Assembly: GCF_028453695.1 (NCBI RefSeq) | Contig: NC_135774.1 | Location: 26,970,001 to 27,034,000, forward strand | Direction: 5' to 3' | DNA: 64,000 nt | Source of the DNA: Augochlora pura | Taxonomy: Eukaryota > Arthropoda > Insecta > Hymenoptera > Halictidae | Part shown: positions 27,261 through 39,640 of the stretch, one piece after another | How positions within the stretch are numbered: position 1 is the first letter of the stretch | Layout of the letters: each line of letters starts with the position of its first letter | Notes under the pieces: generated by a model | Database searches by the model: none | Told to the model about the DNA's origin: nothing | What the model saw: only the letters and a program-made list of their open reading frames with translations | Translations under genes and position numbers: made by a program

Positions 27261-28046
27261 CAAAATACCCTCGCAAACACTGTCAGCTACCATAATCACA
27301 TCTTCCTTCATTTACCAAATTTCAAAAGCTGTTCTTTGACGATATCTTATTCGACGCAACAGCTTCGATAACAGATTGCGCTAATTAGAAGCTGATTATC
27401 ACATGGAAGCGTTATCGACTGCTCTAGGAAAGCGCTCCGATAACCCTTTACCGATGTTGCATTTAAATTTCGGTTTAATCTGGCGATATTACTCTTGGCA
27501 CCTGTCGGTTCCGCTTAAAGATGCGCGCCCGATAAGGCTGTGCTCCGGTAATTAAGCTGCTCTTGTCGGGGTCTTCTGTTCCGCCGAATGGCCTGTCATA
27601 AGATGCGATTACACGTTCGTTAAAATGAACCCCGGCAGCCATCTCTCTGCCCCGTTGTTTACGACCTTATCGCGGCTGAGTGCGCGCCGGGGGACCCGTC
27701 GCGCACTTTGAGATCGTCAGCGTCGATCGGGTGTCTTCGTTATTAAACGGTTCGACAGTGAAGGACACCTACGAAAATCTCCCGTTTTATTCCCTGTCGT
27801 AGTCCAGCGTATGCTGAACTGCCATAACTGGGACGCGTGGTAAACAGGGCGTTGCCGTTATAACAAAAATGCTGAATTGTTTCCTGGGAAAACTGCACTT
27901 GTTTTGTAACTGAATTACACTGATTTAGTCACACCAGCGCTTTGGTTAATTACATAACTATTATATAAGTATATATTATGTAACTATTATATATATATTG
28001 TCACTGAATTCTTAATGAAAGGAACTATCATTATAGGTGCTTAATA

Positions 28047-28230
28047 GGGGGTGATTCCATTTTAAAAAGTCAAGGTGACGTTGATATCTCTAAAAAAATG
28101 ACATATGAACAAAATTTTTGTATAACATCGTGTCAACATCATTGTACCATAGAACTTTGTCCGTACCATATTTTACACATTTTTAGAAACAACAAAAATA
28201 TTTGAGGTGCCAACGTTTGGTGATTCACCC
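28047..28230. mobile_element. Possible small inverted-terminal element
   Basis: The left end GGGGTGATTCC pairs imperfectly with the right end GGTGATTCACCC; reverse-complemented, the right starts GGGTGAATCACC, and CTAAAAA(AA)TG lies inward on both sides. About 184 bp, AT-rich and non-coding. Only weakly supported. Confidence 0.35.
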
Positions 28231-28519
28231 TGCAAAACTAGTTAGTTATATAACCACATGTATAACTAATTATAAGACTATATATCAAACAATTAATTTA
28301 CCTCATGCTCGACAATAACTTCTTTATCACGATAACTAAACAAGTAAAATTTTTAACCTCATCACGAGGCTTACGAATAATAAACTAATATTAAATGAAA
28401 CGTGCGGCACGAACGATGCCTCAAACGCTCCCCATTGATCACGCCGCCGTGTTAAAACAGCCGATTAGAAAGCGTAATAAGCCGGCACAGAAACTTCGCG
28501 CAGCGAAGTGGCGCCTGGT

Positions 28520-28640
28520 CGAGCACACCAAAGTAAAATAAAGTGTAATAAATTAGGGTGTAATGAAGTAAAACGCAGTAAACTATGCTAAAGTCGAGTA
28601 AAGTGTAACACAGTACACTACGGTGTAGTGGAGCGTAATG
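28520..28640. repeat. Degenerate short-unit repeat (AAAGTGTAAT-like)
   Basis: About 120 bases in which AAGTxxAAT(A/G)AAGT-like decamers recur with drift, for example AAGTAAAATAAAGTGTAATA and GAGTAAAGTGTAACACAG. Confidence 0.6.
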
Positions 28641-28896
28641 AAGTAAAGTCCAATGATAATAACGCATGATGCAGTAAACTACAGCGCGCTGCAATCAGGT
28701 TATATTAGAGTCTATTAAGGCGGGGGAATATTTTCGAATTAATTCCGCAGAGATTGGAAAAGGACACCGTCGACGATCCAGCTGATGCACGGCGGAGCTG
28801 TAGACATTGATTGTATGCGAATCGGTGACGAATTACGGGCGCGAAGTAAAAGGTATTTGTCATTGCTGTTGGGATGATCAAATAATAACTTATATA

Positions 28897-29184
28897 TTAG
28901 GTTAGGGAGAAAGAAATCTATTATTTTTACGTGAACTTCAAGACTTTATTTAACATGACGCTTGGCTTGCATTTTCACTTTTATCAAATAAAAATTGTAA
29001 AATGTACCGAATTTTCTCTATGTTGACTTCCATTTTGAACACCCTGTACCTCGCAACTGAATGGACCAAACCAAAAGCAGAAAAAGAATTTTTATAGTGC
29101 GAAACGTCACCTTTCCAACGAGCATAAATCTGAAATTGTTTCATCGATACTTAAAACAGATATCTTACTTTTTCCCCAACCTAA
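28897..29184 (-). mobile_element. Mellifera-type mariner deletion derivative (MITE) with transposase N-terminus
   Basis: 288 bp flanked by TA on both sides. The inverted ends are TTAGGTTAGGGAGAAAGAAA and, on the other side, TTTCCCCAACCTAA. On the minus strand an ATG at 29033 opens MEVNIEKIRYILQFLFDK followed by SENASQASC and a TAA at 28950. This matches the known start of the mellifera-subfamily mariner transposase (MEVNKxxIRYILQFFFDK). The rest of the ORF is deleted and the frame then runs into the 3' terminal repeat. It is non-autonomous, but the sharp ends and TA duplications suggest it moved as a short element. Confidence 0.88.
28953..29033 (-). pseudogene. Truncated mariner transposase, first 27 codons
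   Basis: Remnant of the mariner transposase N-terminal helix-turn-helix region inside the element at 28897-29184. The full-length family has about 345 residues; here only the first 27 remain before a stop. Motif NASQA is intact. Confidence 0.85.
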
Positions 29185-32100
29185 TATATCACTCAAACAG
29201 CTTTTATTTTGTATAATAAACTGCCGTCTTATTACGACGAAACTAAGATTACATTCAGCTCTGCAATATCGAAGCGTCGAAATAAAAGCATACTGATTTC
29301 TCCCAGGATTTATATCAAGATCGTGAAAAAGGGACGAGCAGGAGCATTGATATCGACAGGCATTATCCAGGGACCCGGTTGTCCAGCCGTGCGCCGTGGC
29401 ACAATATCGTGGGATGCGCGTGAAAAAAGTTTGAAACGGGAAGGCGGCCCCGGCGTTACGTTACCCCAAAAAAATAAGGAGCCTGTTTTCAGAGGCTTTG
29501 GGAATATAAGGGGGAGACATAAATGGGCAGGATCAAGAAATATAAGAACATATATCCTACAAGGACATTACCTCCGTAGCAATAGGGAAGTCGAGGGTGC
29601 GCTTTGATAAGAGGACTACACGGCCGGAGCCTGGGGACACTCGTCCTTGACCCTTCGCGAAGACCTCGCAACACGAATATTGCGCCGCGCGGGCGTTTCC
29701 CCACTCGTACTCCGTCGGAGATTCAAAAACTAAATCGAGCACACGGCTCGGTTTAATAGCGGATCGAAGCGAATGCGGAATCGGCGATGCGCTTGCCAAC
29801 AAGATTCATTTCCCCCCCGATCGTCCGAAGTAACTGCTCAACTAGCTCCGACGAGACGCAACTTTAAGTACCAATTTGATACCACTCACCGCCCAATTGA
29901 AATTGATCCGCCCGCGCCGGGTAGGCGAGCGCATTCCCGGAGTCCCGCTCGCAGCGGTGCACTTGCGGCGGGGCGCTCCCGCCGAATGCAACCCTTCTCC
30001 CGACGAAAATCGCTTTAACGGAGAGGCAGAGCCGTGGACTTCCGTCGCCGTCGCCGGCGCTCGAACGTCGAAAATTGAACAATATTCCTGTACCCCACGG
30101 CTGCACCGCAGCTACAAGCATACATTATGCACGCGCTGGTGCAGCGTCCCGGAACCCCGGCAGCCCGGCCTGAGCCCCTCGCTTCCAAGGAGCTACGTCT
30201 TTCAGAAGAGAATCTGTCGAACAGGCTTTTAACAGGCTTTCGAGACGATCGCTCGTGCGCACAGACTCTCTGCGATCGTAATTCTGGTACCTGCCTCGCG
30301 ATACCTGTAATCAGTGCGATCACGAGATTACCCGCGAGACGTGGATGTTATCGAACGATGATCGCTGCGATTGCCTTTGTCGACGTCGAATGCGTTTTAC
30401 GAAGGCGTTTGATATTGGAGGCTTTGATACTGGATTAGTGGGTGATCCTTGCTATTTGGAACCATAAATAAACGAATTTTGAAATTTATTGACAGTTTTC
30501 GTGCAACTGAGACGCATTGATTAACACTAACATTACAAACGTAATCGAAACTGTAAAACTACATTCTCTGACATCAAATTCCGCGAGAGGCAATTTAAAA
30601 AGAATGACTCGCAGGAACGCGGTGTTAAGAAACTGCATCGTCGCGTCGTAACACCCGGTGTACCGTTAATAATTACAAAGCCGCGGCAGCCTGTTACGAG
30701 AAGAATGATGATGCCGCGGTGGTTACCAGAAAACAGATATTGCACGAAAAATATTTCATAGTTCACGGTGCCGGCAATAACCGGACAGAGGAAAAAGAAG
30801 TGGGTAGTACGTCATACAAAAAATTCGTATCGGGGATGTTAAAATATTAAAATCGATCCGTGTCGATTTACCGCCTCGCGGCCATTAAAAAATCGCGGCG
30901 TCGTTCGCCGGTTTAATTGCCGGCCGCGAGCGCGGTCCCGTTTAAATGGCGAAGGGAAGAATGGGAATTGGGTGATAATGTGTCCGCGGTTTCGCCGAGC
31001 TCTCTATCTCTCTCTCTTTCTCTCCCTCTTTCTCTCACTCCCCGATTCTACCTTCTCTTCCTTGCGATTTCCACATTATCGAACACTTTAGCTTCGCGCG
31101 ATCTTCGAACGATCGTCAGACATTGAAATCTTAACCGGGAACGATTCGAATCATTGTCAGTTTAAGTGAACAGGGAATTACGAAAGTGTTTCAGGCAGAG
31201 TTGGCCGTTAGACGAATTGTTTCGGCTGGATTATTTATTTAAATTGACGATTCGACTGAATTCACCTCAATCTTCTTATTCGAGTTATATTATTTTTTAT
31301 TCGATTAAATTATTAGGATAAAGGATGCAAAATTATTCGAATAATAGCGTTAATAATTGTAGAAGGTTGTTTAAAAGCGTGTATGTATGTATTGTAAATG
31401 TGTAAATAGATAAATAAATTTTTATTTGAATAAGAAATTGATTGTTAGCTAAATGAGTTTCTATTGGAATAAAATATTTTTGTATGGACAGTAATTTTTA
31501 TTGGATTGTATATTTATTCAAACGAGATTCTTTTCAACGATCTGTTGATTAATTTTTAATTTGTTAAATTTAGTTTCAAGTTTTAGTTTTCTATGTACAA
31601 GAAATTAAAATTTAATAAATAATTGAAATGAATGAGGGTATTTTAGAAAATTGTAGGGGGGTAGTTTCGTTGACAATATAATTATACTATGCATTGATCT
31701 AATAAATATATCGATATACTAATCTTATCGCCACGTTCCATTAAATACCGAATCATTTACCAATTACCAAACCACAACTACGCAAACAAACGCTTCCCAA
31801 AAAGGTCCCGGAAGCTCGGTGAAAGTGCATTTTCCAGTTTCGCGACATCCGACTCGCTCAACCACCATCGCGCGGACAAGAGCTGCGCTCTAAAATCCTT
31901 CCGGAAACGTCCCAATCACCTGGAGACGTTCCCCGGGACACATCCAAAAGCGGGTCGCCTCGGCAAGAATCGCCGAGTCTTTTTTTCTTTTCCCTCTCGG
32001 ATGGCAATTTACGGGCAAGCGAGCTAGCTAGCACGGACGATCGCTCCATTTAATTGCGTGGAAGGGGGAGGGGGGCCGGGGGCTCGTATTTAAACGAAAC

Positions 32101-32304
32101 TACCGCCGGAAGTTGCCGGGCGCTCTCATGGGGTTAAGCTCTCGCGGCGATGTTATCTTGAGAACTGGTCGAGCGAACTGCAAGCATTCCGTTCGACTAT
32201 TTATTCGCCGACTTAGGGAGTCGTTGAACGTTTCAAATTCCGCGAAGCTTTTATTCGCCGACGCTTGTAACGAGGCGAAGGAATATAAATAATTCGAGGC
32301 GAGG

Positions 32305-32560
32305 GGATGAGGAGGAACGGAGGTGAAGGAATAAGGGATGAAAAGGAACGGAGACGAAGGAATAAGGGACAGAGAGGCACGGCGATGGAAAAATAAGGAA
32401 CGGAGAGGAACGGAGGTGGAAGAATAAGGAACGGCGATGAACGGAGGTGGAAGAATAAGGAACGGCGATGAACGGAGGTGGAAGAATAAGGAATGGCGAG
32501 GAACGGAGGTGGAAGAATAAGGAACGGCGAGGAACGAAGGAATAAGGAACAGCAAGGCAC
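32305..32560. repeat. Purine-rich minisatellite, 31-bp unit
   Basis: Units of the form CGGAGGTGGAAGAATAAGGA plus ACGGCGATGAA repeat at exactly 31-bp spacing (CGGAGG at 32411, 32442, 32473 and 32504), with more divergent units on the left. It keeps Phe/Pro/Ser-rich frames open on the minus strand by chance. Confidence 0.92.
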
Positions 32561-32846
32561 GAAGGCGGAGGAAGATGGCGGCGCGTGGCTGATACGGGAC
32601 GAAGGGGGGTGGGGCGGCAGCCGAGAAGACGTTTCGCTTTAAAAATTCGCCCGCCGAGATTTCACCGGAGGATATCTGTGCAAGAATGGTAACGGCATTA
32701 ACGAACGGAAACAAGCTGACACGGCGATACGGTTTTCGCGTGGGTGCCGATATCGGCGGGATAGACGTACCGCTGAGAGCTTTCGACAGCTTTCACCGAT
32801 CTCTATGTGTCCGTGCACACGCGTAACCCCCTCTCTCTCTATGTGA

Positions 32847-32862
32847 GCGCGCGCGCGCGCGC
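32847..32862. repeat. (GC)n run
   Basis: Sixteen bases of alternating G and C, adjacent to a short CT run at 32831-32840. Confidence 0.85.
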
Positions 32863-33039
32863 CTGTGCAGCCTTATATAAATAACACGGGCGGCCATCAG
32901 GAACGCTGTTGCGGCACCAGGAATTTCCAGGCCATACGCCAGCCGCATGCACGCGGCCTCTATAACGTTTACTGCCTCTTATTTGTCAATGATATCGAGT
33001 TTCGTGATGCAACAATGATACGAACTAACTGGAACGACT

Positions 33040-33140
33040 CCCTCTCTATATACCTCTCTATATCTCTCTCTCTCTCTTTCTCGTTATTCTACCCTCATCT
33101 CCCTCTCTCCCTCTTTCTCTCTCAATCTATTGTTCTCACC
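33040..33140. repeat. CT-rich microsatellite tract
   Basis: About 100 bases dominated by CTCTCTATAT and CTCTCTCTTT patterns. Confidence 0.85.
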
Positions 33141-36100
33141 CTCTAGTACTCTCTTCGCTCGCAGTAAACTTGAATGGCGCAACGCAGTTACCTGACTTGA
33201 ATTGAAAACTTACACACCGGCGTGCTCCTCGAACCGCGTTTCCCTCCCGGTATCGGGGGACCGGTTTATTATTGTTTTACAGCGCGCCCCCGTTCGCATA
33301 TTCTCCAAAGCACTAAAAACCATTCTCCTAGCCGGCGCCGCCACCCTCCCGACGATGTTTTAACGACCGTGCAATGGCGCGACGACTACGCGATCCTCCG
33401 GGGAGGGTGTCGCCGCACGGGGAAATGTGTGCTTTTCATACGGGGACGATGATTAATTGGGTATCGTTTTCTGCAAATTTCATCGGCTGCCGTCGGATCG
33501 ATTCGGAAGCTGTGGGATTTTAGGGGCGAGGTAATGGGACGGAGATTTTTGTGGTGAGCGGAGATTGGTCGGGATTGGAAAGGGGTAGGTTTGAAGCTTA
33601 TTTTCTGGGCTTGTTAAGGTTCCGTTAATTAATTGATTAGAAATGTAAGTGGATGTAATTGTGTTGTGTATTTTTGGTTTCTTGCATTGTTTGTTTAATC
33701 CTTGAAGTTGGGTTTAATTTCTCCGTAAATGTGTAAATAAATACTAAAATATTAAGGTTATGTAATATTTCATAATATAATATATATATAAGATAATACA
33801 CAAGAATAATAGCATCATTATATTATATAATATGTAATTACAACGCAATCACACAGTCAATTAATAATTAGCAACGAAATCAAATTTTATGTGAAAAAGT
33901 AGGTACCAGGACATGAGAGTAGATACTATAACCTACAAAACCAACGTAGGTGATTCGCCATACGATGTTTCCATCCATCATTAGAGTATATTGAATCGCG
34001 GCAACCCTTGGAAGGTATCGAACGCGAATAAAATCGTGTATATACTCGGTCAATTAATGTAGCGCAGCACTTGGCCCCGCCAATTAGCCGATTCGCCGGG
34101 GAGAGCATCTCGCAGACGTTTTCGCCGTGCTCGCGACGTTAACAGTGCTCGTTAACGACGAGTGAAATTAACGAGAAGAAGGGGGAGGGCCGGCGCGGAG
34201 GAAATAATCAAGCTTACGATGTTAAACGGTTTAACGTCGTTCGCGCTCTGTTTGCGTGTTCGCGAGCCAGCTCGAGGCAAACAATTTCCCCGGTGTTTTC
34301 TGCCCGGTGTTCTCCACCCCCGTCCTCCTTCTCCTCCTCCCACCATTGACCGAGCACCGCGTTCAAAGGGAAAGGCCGGGTGCCCCGGGTTTACAAATTT
34401 CCCGACGGTCGCCGAGGATCGCCGAGAATCGAGGTCTCCGGACGATTGTTTGCCGACCGTCCCGCGACCGGGACACGCTTCGCCATCGTCCGCTCCGCTT
34501 CCCTTTTTTTTTATTGGTCCTTCGCAAACCCGGGCTGCAAAAAAATGTCACACGGCGAATAAAATAGATTCCCCGGTTATAAAATTGGATCGTCCCGCGT
34601 TCGCTGATTCATTCGGGAACGTTTCTCGGAGGATCTTCGTTCGAGCCGCGCGTAAAAACCCGATTCCGAACGTCGACGGATACTAAACACGGGACGACCC
34701 GTCGATCGTCGGGGTGTTATCGCTCATAGAATTCGGGATTTCGACGGCTTCATATCCTCGAGAAAGCCTTCGAGGAATTCTTGTCGACGGTGGAAATGTT
34801 TCGCTTTCGGATGCTGGGAAATTAAAACGGGATCTAAAAATTGGAATTTTTATCCTGAAGGAAAGGAAGTTGTGGGGTGCATTTTTGAGGTTATGAATAC
34901 GATATGAATTCTTGTAGCGACTTCGAATTTTTCTGAGTTAGAAAATTAAGTTGGGATATTAGATATATGATATTGTAGTTACCAATTTTTTAGATTATTT
35001 TTTAGGTTAGAAAATAAAATATGCGTTCTGACATTGGTCTAGGATTTTTCTAAGTAGATAAACTAAACGGAAAATTAAAATTTAGCTTCCTCTGTTGATT
35101 CGAAATTTGTTTAACAAGGAAAAGTAACGCTTTATAATTGCTATTAAAAATTATTATTCTATTTTTCTAAATAAATGGAACAGTATCAGATTAATTAACC
35201 TTCTGTACTTGACACTTAGGAAAATTATTACTCTATTTTTCTAAATGATTGTGACAGTATTGAATTAATTGACCCTTTATACTCGACTCTCAGGAGCCAC
35301 TGAAAATTATTACACTATTTTTTTAAATAATTGTAACGTCCTAATATCTTCCCAGATCACATTCAAGCAGGGCAACGTTGTCGAAAATAAAAATAAACGC
35401 GCCCGAAAAATCCCGCAGATTTTCGTCAACGCGGTAAACGGACCTCGAAAAACCGAGAAAATTTCGGAAACTTCAACGGGGATTTGATCCGTGCCCCGGA
35501 AACGAACCAAAAAAGATCGAACGCGCGTACATAGTTGCGGTTATAACCACGCGTTTCTGCGGGCTCTCGCGCGACTGCGAAATATTTCAATATTTTGCAA
35601 CATTGCTCGATTCTTTATGATTTGGACGGGAGGTGGTGGGAGAGGCGGGGCGGCGGTCGAACGGTCGAGCATTACACGGAAAATTGATCGCTTTCCGGCG
35701 GTGGCGTTGCCGCGCTCAAACATCGCCGGCAATATTCGGCATTACTCTCTTTTTTTTTTAATACCCGTCCACCGTTTTTTTTTTAATACTCGCCGGTCCG
35801 ATCGCCGCTTTTTTTTCCGTGTTCGAACGTCGCAAAAATTCGCGATAAACAAACCGGGTAAAAAAAATAATAAAATCGCGCGTCGAACCAACGGCGCGTA
35901 GGGTTCCCCGTTAAAACGCGACACCCTCGAACGGCCGGACTCTATCCCCGGCTAATTAGCCGACCCACTTTGGGGCCGCGCGGTTTAAGGGGGCGAAAGA
36001 AGCGACGGGTTGAAGGGAGAATTTGCGGAACGGCCGCGTCGCCGGAGGCCAGGGGAAAGTGGCAGAAGGTGATATTACGCGATGAGATGGGACGACGGGA

Positions 36101-36146
36101 AACGCGTAATTACCCTCGGTCTTCGGACCATTAACTTACCCCTTTT

Positions 36147-36185
36147 TTCCTCTCTCTTTCTCTCTCTCTCTCTCTCTTTCTCTCT
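36147..36185. repeat. (CT)n microsatellite
   Basis: CT run with TTT interruptions. Confidence 0.9.
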
Positions 36186-36713
36186 ATCCCCTCTCGGCAC
36201 GGCGTTACTGTCCGCGGTCGAGACCGGAACACTTTCCCGCAGTTCCGCGTGACACGCCGGAGAACTCGGTTCATTAAAACTACGGGCGTGTACGTACAGA
36301 TATCGCGATACAGCCGGCCGGCCTCGCTGTAAACGCGCTGCAACCCTTTGCCTCGTTACAACGGCGCAACCCGGCATCGCCCGCCGCGCCGCTCGCGGCT
36401 TCCTGACGGCGCACGAACCCGCGTTTCACCGCGGCCGACAGCCGAAAAACAGATAACACGCCGAGCCGTGGATCGCACACGGGCGCACGAATTTTTACCC
36501 GCGGCCGAGCTGCGATCAAAATAGCAATGCAGAATTTGTTTGCTGTTTTTCGGGCAAACAGAGAAACGGCAGATGGGATAGATCACTCGTTTTTAAGCGA
36601 AATGAAAGCCCGCGCCGTGCGGCACACGAGTTTTCGAACAGCTTTTGCGCGCGGGGCCGGCTGCGCGGAGGCGAAGTTCGTTTTCGAGGGCAACCAAAGC
36701 CCTGGGCGATGTA

Positions 36714-37111
36714 CAGTCGGTCCCATAAGTATTCGTACCATCATTGCTTATAAGAGAAATCTGTTGAAATCAAGGGATGTGTGTAAAATTTTCCAATAAA
36801 CTTTTTATTATCTTATTTAATATTTTTGGATGCGACGGAAGGGGAAAAGTTTGGAGAAAGCCTGATACAGAACTAGAATTAAAAAATGTTAAATGTTAAA
36901 AATGTTAATATATGTCGTGGACTGTTATTACGTACTACGGGAGTAAAATCAATATATTTTGTTATTACTTAATCAATATTGTTATAATTTGGTATAAATA
37001 AACTTTATACGTGTTCATTGATAATAAAAAGTTTATTGCAGAATTCGTCCCTCGATTTCAGCAAATTTCTCTTATAAGCAATGAGGGTACGAATACTCAC
37101 GTGACTGACTG
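36714..37111. mobile_element. Tc1-like miniature inverted-repeat element, copy B
   Basis: The second copy of the element at 15002-15400, same orientation. It is flanked by TA on both sides (36712-36713 and 37112-37113). It begins CAGTCGGTCCCATAAGTATT and ends GTGACTGACTG. The interior GATACAGAACTAGAATTAAA and GTCGTGGACTGTTATTACGT are identical to copy A. No transposase frame. Confidence 0.9.
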
Positions 37112-37513
37112 TATCCGCGCGATCGAGCAGATTCCTTTTTCACCAGCTTCGATCTTCCTCGATCGATAATAAACTGTCGGATTTTTTCATCGTTCCCCGC
37201 CGCGCGATTTACACTTCGTTCCGCGATCAAAGTTCCCCTATCGCCACCCACCGCGATCGCGTTTTCATTTTCGGCGTCGGATATTTCGCGAGCCTCGCCC
37301 CTCCCCTCCAATTAGAAATCGCGCGGATTATCGAGCCCGTCCCCGCGCTCCGCTCCGCCCTCCCCCGACCCCCGTCTCCCGCGCGCATATTTCATCGAGA
37401 ATATTTCCCCACGCGCCGTTAAGCTCTAATTCCGATCGGAAATTAACCAGCGATAACTAAAAACACCGATGAATTAACGGCCCTCCTATTGAAACTGCTG
37501 AAGAATCCCGACC

Positions 37514-37534
37514 ACCCCCCACCCCCCACCCCCC
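37514..37534. other. C-run cluster (possible i-motif / G-quadruplex on minus strand)
   Basis: Three CCCCCC runs separated by single A residues. Confidence 0.6.
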
Positions 37535-37970
37535 GGCGGTGGTATTACGTTGATTCATTGTATCCAGATATACGATTAAGTTACATTTATTCGCTGGCGC
37601 GCCGGGCCGACTCCCCTCGCCCCCCTTACCCTTCTCCTCGGGAAATTTCAATGCGGCTGCATCAACAGCGTCACGCCGATGTTAATATTTTGGGTCACTA
37701 ATTCGCTTTGTTCCTCCATTCTACGGCCGACAATGGACGCGAATACGTACCTCGGTGAACGCGTCCCACCAAAAACCCATTCCTTCGGGCGGACTATGAA
37801 AATCATTACAATATTTATACAAGGTTTACTAGATGAATGGACGCGCGGACAACTCTGCTATAGGGCGAGCCACGCGAGAGAACGATTTATAGCGGCGCGG
37901 GCATTTTTGTTCCGTTCGTCGCGCAACGATAGCCGGATCCGTGCGACCCGGCGATATAAATTACCGTGGT

Positions 37971-38735
37971 TTCGAAGAATGACGTCTCCTCTATCCAACG
38001 AACGTTGACAAAATGCACTGCGATTTTTTAGAGCCGGTTTATCGCGTTTTTGAAGCAGAAGAGAGTCAGTTGCTGTGTTGGAGCGGAGATTGTTGGCATT
38101 CAAAGTCTTGTAATTTTGTTGTAAAAGATCGTAGGACAGTGAGTGTTAGCTCATTTTGAAGAGCGAAATTTTCGCTTTTGAACAATATTAAATAATTTTT
38201 CTTTGGGAATTTTTCGCACATTCATAGGCGCGTTTTTAATCCACATATTTGTTTTCCATCGAATTTTCAACTTTGCACATCTAGAAAAGGTATACCAAAT
38301 TTTTTTAACAAAGTAAAATTTATGTGATTTGAAAGAATAAAGTCTGCGCTATCCAACGAATATCGAAAAAATGCTCTACGATTTTTTAGAGCCATTTTAT
38401 AGCCTCTGCAATCCAAAAGTGTGCCGGTTTCTCTAAACACTAGAGCAGAGCTTATAGCGACTTTTGAGTTCCGTTATTACAAAATTCTGTTACTTTGTTA
38501 TAAAAAATCATAGGGCGACGTATATGGGCTCACTTTAAAGAGCAAGATTTGTGCTTTAGAACCATATCAATAATTTTTCTCTGGAAATTTTTTGCACAGT
38601 AATAGACACGTGATTAGTCCCATAGTTATTCTCTACCGAATTTTCAACTTTGCGCGCCCATAAAAATTACAAAAAATTTTACAACAAATTAAAATCTATA
38701 CGATTTGAAAGAACGAAGCCTCCCCTATCCAACGA
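37971..38735. repeat. Tandem repeat, period about 358-376 bp, two units plus a partial third
   Basis: CTATCCAACGAAC (37991) recurs at 38349 and 38725. The segments CGATTTTTTAGAGCC, AATAATTTTTCT and GAATTTTCAACTTTGC appear once per unit in the same order. The units have diverged considerably, so the duplication is old. Confidence 0.85.
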
Positions 38736-39449
38736 GGTCAAAAACATCGCTCCCCGATGTCCCGTTACCACCGTGTCGTTACTTTATCGCGAAACTAGCG
38801 TTCAATTATTCCTGCTATCCGCTGACAGCGGCGATTTCACGTGAAACCGGTGATCGCGCTCGCGCGTGTCGGGAATAAATATCAATCCCCGGGGGGATAA
38901 AAATTGCTATTACCGCGTAAACAATGCGCGTCGCTAGAATTTCAGTGGATTCTCGGCGCGTTGCGCGGCGTAACTTAATCCGCAACTGATGACGGTGTGT
39001 AAAGCGTCCGACAATATCGATCCTGAAATATTTCCGCGCAACAAAAAAAAAAAAGAATCGAAATCATTACCGAACCGCGTGCGAACGGAGTGGAAAATTG
39101 GCGGGTGAGGAGGAAGGGGGTGACGGGTGCGCGGAATTGGACATTTTCCGGTTCGAATTGCATTCCGCGCGTTTGTTCTCGCTTCTTCGCCGGCTAGCAC
39201 CGCATAATCGGTGTTAATGCCGCTGTTTATCAACTCCTACGGCATTATCGGTTCGTGTAACGGCGGGCTTCGCGAGCATTCAACGTTTACATTGCTGCAA
39301 AATTCGCGGCCGCCGCCGATCGATCGGCATTGTCAGGGGGCGCGGAAACGCGCGCAATGTTGGCCGGTTTCCGCGTAAACACCAGTCCGCTGCCCTGGCC
39401 CCGGGGTTAATTCCGCCCCTCCGCGACAGAATTTAGATTATCCTAGCCG

Positions 39450-39640
39450 AGGACAGAGAGAGAGACAGTGAGATCAAGAGTGAGACAGAGAGAGTGAGAG
39501 AGAGAGAGAGCGTGAGATCAAGAGAGAGAAACCGTGAGACCAAGAGAGAGAGAGAGAGAGAATGAGAGAAAGCGTAACACCAAGAGAGAGAGAGAGAGAG
39601 AGAGAGAGAAGGAGAGCGAGAGTGAGGGGAGAGGGAGAGC
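39450..39640. repeat. GA-rich compound microsatellite
   Basis: About 190 bases of GA repeats broken by GTGAGA and ACCAAGAGA interruptions. Confidence 0.9.

Larger units (their letters stand above)
19311..28046. other. Gene-free stretch, about 8.7 kb
   Basis: No supported gene. It includes a 182-bp-period duplication (20205-20545), a G9 run at 22247, CpG-rich DNA at 23.1-24.1 kb, an 87-bp duplication at 24.34-24.49 kb, and a 35-39-bp array at 27.1 kb. Confidence 0.5.
29185..36713. other. Gene-free stretch, about 7.5 kb
   Basis: No supported gene. It includes CT tracts at 31000-31045, 33040-33140 and 36147-36185, a 31-bp minisatellite at 32.3 kb and a GC alternating run at 32847. A plus-strand open frame of 132 codons at 29209-29607 lacks any recognisable domain and begins inside AT-rich flank. 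Confidence 0.5.

Noticed and set aside
29209..29607. 132-codon plus-strand frame
   Set aside because: Basic, Gly/Arg-rich, no domain; starts in the flank of the mini-mariner and has no splice or start-context support.
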